Source of the DNA: Pseudomonadota bacterium
GTDB taxonomy: Bacteria > Pseudomonadota > Gammaproteobacteria > Steroidobacterales > Steroidobacteraceae
Direction: 5' to 3'
DNA: 11,026 nucleotides
NCBI GenBank assembly: GCA_023423065.1
Contig: JAFAGC010000082.1
Span: forward strand, 1-11,026
Shown here: in pieces, positions 6,236-11,026 of the stretch
Position numbering within the stretch: the stretch's first letter is position 1
Layout of the letters: each line of letters opens with the position of its first letter
Notes under the pieces: model-generated
The model's input: only the letters and a program-made list of their open reading frames with translations
What the model was told of the DNA's origin: nothing
Database searches by the model: none
Program-made: the position numbers and the translations under genes

Positions 6236-7228
6236 ATGAGTCGTCCGACGATCGCGATAACGATGGGCGATGCCGCGGGCATCGGACCCGAGATCATCAT
6301 GAAGGCGCTCGCGCGGGCCGAGGTGCACGCGTTGTGCAAGCCGCTCGTGATCGGCGATGCCGCGCGCCTGCGGCGCGCGGGTGAAATCGTCGGAAGCCGG
6401 ATCGCGGTCGAGAGCATCGATGATCCGGCCGCCGCGGATTTCCGGCCCGACAAGGTTGCCTGCGTCGATCTCCAGCTGATTCCGCCGGACCTGCCGTTCG
6501 GCGCGATTTCCGCCGTCGCGGGCGAGGCGGCGTTTCGCTACATCGAGCGCGCGGTGCGAATCGTCGAGTCCGGCCAGGCGCAGGCGATCTGCACGGCGCC
6601 GCTCAGCAAGGAAGCGCTGCACGCGGCGGACCGCCGTTATCCGGGGCACACCGAGCTGCTCGCGACGCTGACCGGGACTCCCGAGGTATCGATGATGCTG
6701 GTCGCGCCGAAGCTGCGTGTCATCCACGTCACGACTCACATCGGTTTGCTGGATGCGATCGCGCGCATCGACGCGCCGCTGGTCGAACGCGTGATCGAGC
6801 GCGCGCAGCTCACGCTCGTGCGCGCGGGAATTCCCGCGCCGCGCATCGGAGTGTGCGGCATCAATCCGCACGCGGGCGAAAACGGATTGTTCGGCCGGGG
6901 CGAAGAGGGCGAGAAGATCGAGCCCGCGGTGCGCCGCTGCCAGGCGCGCGGCTGGAACGTGAGTGGCCCGTTGCCCGCGGACACGTTGTTCTTCCTCGCG
7001 GCGCGCGGCGACTTCGACATCGTGGTCGCGATGTACCACGACCAGGGTCACGGACCCATCAAGGTGTTAGGCCTCGAATCCGGCGTGAACATCACGGTCG
7101 GATTGCCGGTCGTGCGCACTTCGGTCGATCACGGCACCGCGTTCGACATCGCGGGAAAAGGCATTGCCGACGAGCGCAGCCTCGTCGAAGCGCTCCGACA
7201 GGCGGCGGAGCTCGCACCGCGGACTTGA
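6236..7228 (+). CDS. pdxA2: PdxA2-type 4-phospho-tetronate dehydrogenase
   Basis: This is a 330-residue NAD-dependent, metal-dependent dehydrogenase of the PdxA fold. Next to a DUF1537 kinase it most likely oxidises 4-phospho-D-threonate (or the erythronate), which decarboxylates to dihydroxyacetone phosphate; it is unlikely to be the vitamin B6 enzyme. Signatures are ITMGDAAGIGPEIIMKAL (8-25), ICTAPLSKEALH (118-129), YPGHTELLA (135-143), HVTTHIGLLDAI (164-175), CGINPHAGENGLFG (207-220), AMYHDQGHGPIKVLGLESG (265-283) and VDHGTAFDIAGKG (297-309). The three metal-binding histidines correspond to H168, H268 and H299. GDAAGIGPE rather than GDPAGIGPE, and the CTAPLSKEALH block, point to the PdxA2 side. 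The segment before YPGHTE reads HAADRR where relatives usually have an H-x-A-G-H pattern. ATG 6236 overlaps nothing and follows the kinase stop by four bases. Confidence 0.92.
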   Translation: MSRPTIAITMGDAAGIGPEIIMKALARAEVHALCKPLVIGDAARLRRAGEIVGSRIAVESIDDPAAADFRPDKVACVDLQLIPPDLPFGAISAVAGEAAFRYIERAVRIVESGQAQAICTAPLSKEALHAADRRYPGHTELLATLTGTPEVSMMLVAPKLRVIHVTTHIGLLDAIARIDAPLVERVIERAQLTLVRAGIPAPRIGVCGINPHAGENGLFGRGEEGEKIEPAVRRCQARGWNVSGPLPADTLFFLAARGDFDIVVAMYHDQGHGPIKVLGLESGVNITVGLPVVRTSVDHGTAFDIAGKGIADERSLVEALRQAAELAPRT

Positions 7229-7300
7229 GAGGTCCAAACAGGGGTTGTGAGCGCAAGTTCGCGACGCCCAAGCGAAAGTTTTCCCCCTGAGTACCAAGAT

Positions 7301-7378
7301 CGATCACTTTCGATCTATTCCCGCAGAAAAACGTTGATTTGAGATCGACTTTAAGGTTAATTGCGCGTGAAGTGATCG
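7301..7378. repeat. Inverted repeat CGATCACTT / AAGTGATCG in the receptor leader
   Basis: CGATCACTT (7301-7309) and its exact reverse complement AAGTGATCG (7370-7378) are separated by 60 bp. The left copy is part of the longer block CGATCACTTTCGATC (7301-7315). Seven GATC tetramers fall between 7299 and 7428. The region is much AT-richer than the flanking genes. A possible weak promoter, TTGATT (7334-7339) with TTAATT (7357-7362) at 17 bp, lies between the two copies. The arrangement suggests paired binding sites for a dimeric regulator, but no family can be named. Confidence 0.4.
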
Positions 7379-7391
7379 AAGTTGCGGACCT

Positions 7392-7428
7392 TTGATCATT
7401 TCGCGGAGTGTTCTCATATCAAATGATC
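7392..7428 (+). promoter_or_regulatory. GATCATTT / AAATGATC inverted repeat at the receptor promoter
   Basis: GATCATTT (7394-7401) and AAATGATC (7421-7428) form an exact 8-bp inverted repeat with a 19-bp spacer, ending 14 bp before the receptor start codon. The left arm overlaps a -35-like TTGATC (7392-7397), and the spacer contains a -10-like stretch around CATATC (7415-7420). Either a repressor site over a promoter or a leader hairpin close to the ribosome-binding site AGGGGGA (7433-7439) is possible. The repeat is seen; its role is inferred. Confidence 0.35.
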
Positions 7429-7442
7429 CTGTAGGGGGAATC

Positions 7443-10400
7443 ATGGACTTCATTCGCTCGGCGAGCCGTCAGGGCTCGTCTGCGCGCTCGCGCCTGATCG
7501 TCGTTCTTCTCTCGATTGCCACCGGCGCGTACGCGCAGGAACAGGGTGGCGCGGGACAACCGGCGGAGCAGCAGGAAGAAATCATCGTTACCGGTTCGCG
7601 CATCGCGCGTGACGTCACGGATGCGTCCACGCCGCTCGCGATCATCAACGCCGAGGAAGTGAAGCTGTCTGGCACGGTGAACATGGACAAGGTCCTGAGC
7701 GACCAGCCCCAGTTCGTGCAGGCAACCAACGGCGGTGCCACGGCCAACACCGTGCCCGCCGGCTCCGCTGCAGGTGCCGCCTACGTCAATCTGCGCGGCT
7801 TCGGCCCGACTCGCAGCCTGACGCTGGTGAACGGCCGCCGCTTCGCCATCTTCGGACCCGAGCAGGTCACCGACCTCAACACGATTCCGACGGCGCTGCT
7901 CGAGCGCACGGAAATCGTCACGGGCGGTTCGTCGGCGGTCTACGGCTCCGACGCGATCACGGGCGTCATCAACTTCATCATGAAGGACGACTTCGAAGGC
8001 GTCGAAGTCGGCGGCCAGTACGGATGGGACAGCTCGACCAACACGCCGACCTGGAGCGCGGATCTCACGCTCGGCGGCAACTTCGGTGAAGGTCGCGGCA
8101 ATGCGGTCGTGTCGCTCAACTACATGAAGCGCGACGGCTTCACGCGCCAGGAGCGCGGCGACTGGGCGACCATGCCCTACGGCGAAGGTTGCGTCACGGC
8201 GGAGTCGTGGAGCAACACCTTGTTAGGTACGCCCAACGGCTCGAACGCCGCCAACTGCACGAACTCCGGCGGCCGGATGGGCTTCGTGTTTTCGGGCAGC
8301 GGTGACATCCCGAACGGCCGCTACGTGTTGACCGGGGGCCAGCTCGCGAACGCAGACGTGCAGCTCGCGCTCGCGGGCGCGGGACTCACCGGGCTCGGCT
8401 CGAACGGATTCACGTTCAATGACAACGGCACCGACCAGCGTCTCGTGAATCGTCCCGCCGACGACTTCAACCTGACGTTGTTCAACTACCTGCAGGTTCC
8501 GCAGGAACGCTGGATGCTCAATGCATTCACGCACTACGAGTTCGCGCCGGCGGCCACGGGTTACCTGGAGTTCCACTTCAGCAACAACCGGGTCAACCAG
8601 CAGCTCACGCAGGCGAACATCGGCGGCGACTTCCTGTTCGACGTGAACAACCCGTACCTCGACGCCTCGATGCAGAACCTGCTGTTCGAGCTCGACCAGG
8701 CCGAGACGGGGCCGCGCTCGATCACGCAGGGCTCATTGACCTACACCACGACGCCCGGCGACGGCCGCGCAATCCTGACCGCGGGCCGCCGCCTGGTGGA
8801 GCTGCCCTACCGCTTCAACGTCGACGACCACAACGTGTGGCGCACGGCGATCGGCATGAAGGGCGATCTCGGCGACGTTTCCGGGAAATTCCTGCGCAAC
8901 CTGAGCTACGACGTGTACTGGAGCTTCGCGCGCAGCGAGGACACGAGTCGACAGGAAGGCGCGGCTTCGCGCAGCCGTTATGCGTCCGCGCTGTTGTCGG
9001 TCGGCGGCGCCGCGCCGGTGGCCAACATCTTCGGCCAGAACCTCAGCGAGGCGGCCGTCAATGCGATCAAGATCAACGCGACGAACGTGACGAACGCGGA
9101 ACAGCAGGTCGCGGCGGCCACGATCGGCGGCGAGGCCTTCGACACGTGGGCGGGCCCGGTGGGCTTCTCGTTCGGAGTCGAGTGGCGCACGGCCGAGGCG
9201 GAGTACATCCCGGACGAATACCTGCGTTCCGGTGACGTGGTCGGCTTCAATCCCGGCTTGCCCACCGAGGGCGACGTGACCTCGAAGGACATCTTCGCGG
9301 AAGTGCGCATTCCGCTGCTCGTCGACGTGCCGGGCGCGAAGAACCTGAGCTTGAACGGCGGCTATCGCAGCTCCGACTACGACCTCGAGGGCGTGGGCCG
9401 CGTGTCCACCTATCTATACGGTCTCGACTACCGCATCCACGACACGATCGCGCTGCGCGCGCAATTCCAGCGGGCGATCCGCGCGCCGAACATCGGCGAC
9501 CTGTACGGCGGTCTGCAGCTCAACTTCTCGACGCTGACCGATCCGTGCTCGAGCCGGAACACCGCCAACCAGACGCCCGAAGTGCGGGCGTTGTGCGTGG
9601 CGACCGGTGTGCCGGCCGATGCGGTGTTCCAGCCCGGTGTGCAGCCCGACAACATCATTCCGAATCGCTCGGGCGGCAATCCGAACCTCCAGGAAGAGAG
9701 CTCGGACACGAAGACCTTCGGCATCGTGTTCACGCCGACCTTCCTGCCGGACCTCGCGGTCACGATCGACTACTTCAACATCACGCTCGACGATGCGATC
9801 GCGCAGCTCGGCGGCGGCGCGCAGAACACGCTGAACCTGTGCTACTTCACCGTGCAGGACGCGGCGAGCGATTTCTGCCAGGCGATCCGTCGCAACCCGG
9901 CGACCGGCGCCATCACGCCGCCGTACTCGCTCGACGTGCTGCAGGCGAACATCGGCGCGCTCGAGACGAAGGGTATCGACCTCAATGCCCGATACGGCTT
10001 CGACATCGGCGCGAGCCGCTTCAACATCAGCACGTCGTGGACGTACACGGACGAGTTCACGGTGACGCCGATGCAGGCCGTGCCGGAGAACACGAACGAA
10101 TGCGTGGGTGCGTACGGCGCGACCTGCGGTGAGCCCATCCCGCAATACAAGGGGGTGACGCGTCTGACCTGGTCGCTCGCCGATTTCGGCGTGAGCCTGC
10201 GTCACCGCTACGTCGACTCGGTGACGACGGACCGTTACATCCTGCCCCTGCGTCGCGGCGGCACTCCGCCGGCGCTCGACACGATGACCAACCCGCGCCT
10301 GGGTGCGCGCAACTACATCGACCTGTCGTTCACCTATGACGTCGGTGACACAGCCGAGATCTTCGCGGGCATCAACAACCTGCTCGACGCCGATCCGCCG

Positions 10401-10499
10401 ATCGTCGCGGGGCAGGGTGGCTACGGGAACACGTTCCCGGCCACTTACGATTACGCCGGGATGAGCCTGTTCCTGGGCGTGACCGTCAGGGCGTTCTGA
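7443..10499 (+). CDS. TonB-dependent outer-membrane receptor
   Basis: The 1018-residue receptor begins at ATG 7443, with AGGGGGA (7433-7439) as a strong ribosome-binding site; an in-frame TTG 17 codons upstream lacks one. The signal peptide ends GAYA (31). The TonB box is EEIIVTGSR (45-53). The plug domain (about 60-180) has YVNLRGFGPTRSLTLVNGRR (114-133), IPTALLERTEIVTGGSSAVY (148-167) and GSDAITGVINF (168-178). The beta barrel carries AIRAPNIGDLYGG and ends LGVTVRAF, with the terminal Phe that outer-membrane proteins need. This large family in Caulobacter, Xanthomonas and relatives imports oligosaccharides, aromatics or siderophores; the substrate here cannot be read from sequence. All eight cysteines fall in close pairs (250/272, 702/718, 800/812, 887/895), probably disulfide-closed surface loops. 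It follows the tetronate genes by 214 bp with its own control region, so a shared substrate is only a possibility. Confidence 0.97.
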   Translation: MDFIRSASRQGSSARSRLIVVLLSIATGAYAQEQGGAGQPAEQQEEIIVTGSRIARDVTDASTPLAIINAEEVKLSGTVNMDKVLSDQPQFVQATNGGATANTVPAGSAAGAAYVNLRGFGPTRSLTLVNGRRFAIFGPEQVTDLNTIPTALLERTEIVTGGSSAVYGSDAITGVINFIMKDDFEGVEVGGQYGWDSSTNTPTWSADLTLGGNFGEGRGNAVVSLNYMKRDGFTRQERGDWATMPYGEGCVTAESWSNTLLGTPNGSNAANCTNSGGRMGFVFSGSGDIPNGRYVLTGGQLANADVQLALAGAGLTGLGSNGFTFNDNGTDQRLVNRPADDFNLTLFNYLQVPQERWMLNAFTHYEFAPAATGYLEFHFSNNRVNQQLTQANIGGDFLFDVNNPYLDASMQNLLFELDQAETGPRSITQGSLTYTTTPGDGRAILTAGRRLVELPYRFNVDDHNVWRTAIGMKGDLGDVSGKFLRNLSYDVYWSFARSEDTSRQEGAASRSRYASALLSVGGAAPVANIFGQNLSEAAVNAIKINATNVTNAEQQVAAATIGGEAFDTWAGPVGFSFGVEWRTAEAEYIPDEYLRSGDVVGFNPGLPTEGDVTSKDIFAEVRIPLLVDVPGAKNLSLNGGYRSSDYDLEGVGRVSTYLYGLDYRIHDTIALRAQFQRAIRAPNIGDLYGGLQLNFSTLTDPCSSRNTANQTPEVRALCVATGVPADAVFQPGVQPDNIIPNRSGGNPNLQEESSDTKTFGIVFTPTFLPDLAVTIDYFNITLDDAIAQLGGGAQNTLNLCYFTVQDAASDFCQAIRRNPATGAITPPYSLDVLQANIGALETKGIDLNARYGFDIGASRFNISTSWTYTDEFTVTPMQAVPENTNECVGAYGATCGEPIPQYKGVTRLTWSLADFGVSLRHRYVDSVTTDRYILPLRRGGTPPALDTMTNPRLGARNYIDLSFTYDVGDTAEIFAGINNLLDADPPIVAGQGGYGNTFPATYDYAGMSLFLGVTVRAF

Positions 10500-10506
10500 A
10501 GTACGA

Positions 10507-10526
10507 GGCGCGCCCTCCCGCGCGCC
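10507..10526 (+). other. GC hairpin just after the receptor gene
   Basis: GGCGCGC (10507-10513) and GCGCGCC (10520-10526) form a perfect 7-bp stem with a 6-base loop, 8 bases past the stop codon. There is no T-tract, so it is not a terminator by itself. It probably protects the 3' end or helps the strong terminator that follows. Confidence 0.5.
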
Positions 10527-10536
10527 TTACGACCAA

Positions 10537-10582
10537 CGGGGCGTTCCGGCAGCTGCAACTGCCGGGACGCCCCGTTTTTTTT
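10537..10582 (+). terminator. Strong intrinsic terminator of the TonB receptor gene
   Basis: The arms CGGGGCGTTCCGGCAG (10537-10552) and CTGCCGGGACGCCCCG (10559-10574) pair over 16 bp with a single T-G wobble and a 6-base loop (CTGCAA), followed directly by eight T (10575-10582). Only two A precede the stem, so it works mainly on plus-strand transcripts. It sits 38 bp after the receptor stop and makes read-through into the last 444 bases unlikely. Confidence 0.95.
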
Positions 10583-10628
10583 GATCATCTCCCGCGCATC
10601 ACGGACGCCGTCCCCGGTAGTTAGGAGA

Positions 10629-10691
10629 CGGCCAGGCAAGGCCGCGTGGAGGCCTCGATCCGGAGCCGGATTCCATGCCCCCGGAAGCCTC
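10629..10691 (+). other. Compact set of stems, possible structured RNA
   Basis: Three stems can form in 63 bases: CGGCC/GGCCG (10629-10633 with 10640-10644, loop AGGCAA), an outer GAGGC/GCCTC (10649-10653 with 10687-10691), and inside it ATCCGG/CCGGAT (10658-10663 with 10666-10671). CGGAGCC is also repeated directly at 10661-10667 and 10691-10697, which would allow an alternative pairing. A T-rich stretch follows (10698-10711). It matches no riboswitch consensus that I can recall. High GC makes short stems likely by chance, so the call is weak. Confidence 0.25.
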
Positions 10692-10763
10692 GGAGCCTTT
10701 CCATTTTTATTCTGGACCGATTGCATTCGCGACATGGCAACTCATCTGTGAAAAAGTGCTGGC

Positions 10764-10777
10764 CGGTAGCGTTATCA
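10764..10777. promoter_or_regulatory. LacI-family operator-like site
   Basis: CGGTAGCGTTATCA fits the LacI/GalR-family operator pattern TGnTAnCGnTAnCA at every fixed position except the first base (C for T). The central CG and the TA dinucleotides around it are intact. It lies in the AT-richer control region after the receptor terminator, where a sugar-responsive regulator would be expected if a catabolic or TonB-receptor operon follows. The regulator itself is not in the window. Confidence 0.4.
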
Positions 10778-10881
10778 GGCGTGTACTTTCAGTCACAGCA
10801 CCTTCTGATCGATAAAAACGGATTTCGAGTGAATGTCACCGGTTTCCATGATAGAAGGTGACGAATATTGAAAGATGTAGA

Positions 10882-10911
10882 GCATAAATGATCGATTGTG
10901 ATCGTTTATGC
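10882..10911. promoter_or_regulatory. 30-bp GATC palindrome, operator-like
   Basis: The half-sites are GCATAAA-n-GATC (10882-10893) and GATC-n-TTTATGC (10900-10911). They are exact inverted copies except for one base in each arm, with a non-symmetric 6-bp centre (GATTGT). Twenty-two of 30 positions obey the symmetry. Read on the minus strand, its core CGATCACAATCGATC matches 13 of 15 bases of 7301-7315, upstream of the TonB receptor. That recurrence supports a regulator-binding site over chance, but a hairpin in a leader RNA is also possible. Confidence 0.5.
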
Positions 10912-10985
10912 CTGATACGGTCCAGGGTTTTACGGGTCCGAGAAGTGCACCTTGTCCGCGCTCTGTGTGCTTTTCGACAATCGAA

Positions 10986-11015
10986 GCGCCGCCGCCACCC
11001 CATAGTCGGCGGCGC
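10986..11015. other. 9-bp GC hairpin near the window end
   Basis: GCGCCGCCG (10986-10994) and CGGCGGCGC (11007-11015) are exact inverted copies around a 12-base loop. No T-tract follows on the plus strand, and the minus strand shows none either. It may be a leader hairpin of the gene beyond the window; its role is unknown. Confidence 0.4.
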
Positions 11016-11026
11016 GAGACACATAA

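Larger units (their letters stand above)
10583..11026. other. Gene-free tail: probable control region of an off-window gene
   Basis: No reading frame here is convincing: the longest open ones are about 60-70 codons, have no ribosome-binding site and resemble no family I know. The stretch changes from a GC-rich, hairpin-forming patch (10600-10700) to markedly AT-richer sequence (about 10698-10920), then back to GC-rich. It contains the LacI-type site, the GATC palindrome and the end hairpin listed separately. This profile, after a strong terminator, is that of a promoter and leader region for a plus-strand gene starting after the window ends. Confidence 0.55.

Noticed and set aside
6236..7228. 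Vitamin B6 biosynthetic PdxA (4-hydroxythreonine-4-phosphate dehydrogenase)
   Set aside because: The coupled DUF1537 kinase and the GDAAGIGPE and CTAPLSKEALH sequence style favour the catabolic PdxA2 role; the B6 role is not excluded by sequence alone.
10646..10861. 71-codon open frame after the receptor terminator
   Set aside because: GTG start without a ribosome-binding site, no family resemblance, and it runs through the LacI-like site and AT-rich control sequence.
10836..11024. 62-codon minus-strand open frame at the window end
   Set aside because: It crosses the GATC palindrome and the end hairpin, has no ribosome-binding site and an Arg-rich noise composition.
1..11026. CRISPR array, insertion sequence, tRNA or rRNA, phage or toxin-antitoxin genes
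   Set aside because: No regularly spaced repeats, no transposase motifs or terminal repeats, no tRNA-like cloverleaf or rRNA core, and all sizeable genes belong to metabolic or envelope families.

Overview
The window is high-GC DNA with the gene families and promoter styles of a Gammaproteobacterium. The large TonB-dependent receptor (plug motif NLRGFGPTRSLTLVNGRR), the PepSY/DUF2271/DUF4198/ApbE group and the many outer-membrane and periplasmic proteins fit the Steroidobacteraceae/Xanthomonadales neighbourhood. That placement is inference from gene style; no marker gene is present.

Layout. Bases 1-290 hold the 3' end of an unrecognised gene. A Fur-box-like palindrome (314-334) then precedes a tight four-gene operon at 403-3412: a PepSY-type membrane protein, a periplasmic DUF2271 protein, a periplasmic DUF4198 protein and ApbE (FAD:protein FMN transferase). 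The DUF2271 protein carries a textbook ApbE target motif, DGITGAT (T98). The operon therefore reads as a self-contained, probably iron-regulated flavin redox module outside the cytoplasm: ApbE attaches FMN to DUF2271, and the PepSY protein is the likely membrane partner.

A YihY/BrkB-family membrane protein follows at 3503-4366, with a promoter placed so that its mRNA could be leaderless. It meets a small secreted protein of unknown function (4367-4804, minus strand) tail to tail with no spacer. From 4978 a coupled pair encodes a DUF1537 four-carbon sugar-acid kinase and a PdxA2-type 4-phosphate dehydrogenase, a two-step route from a tetronate such as D-threonate to dihydroxyacetone phosphate.

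After a 214-bp AT-richer, GATC-rich control region comes a 1018-residue TonB-dependent receptor (7443-10499), closed by a very strong intrinsic terminator. The last 444 bases contain no convincing gene. They hold a structured GC-rich patch, a LacI-type operator-like site, a GATC-containing palindrome that shares a 15-bp motif (13/15) with the region upstream of the receptor, and a terminal hairpin. This looks like the control region of a gene just beyond the window.

The most notable points are the flavinylation module with its unusual DUF4198 (conserved histidines apparently lost) and altered ApbE loop, and the shared operator-like motif on both sides of the TonB receptor gene.
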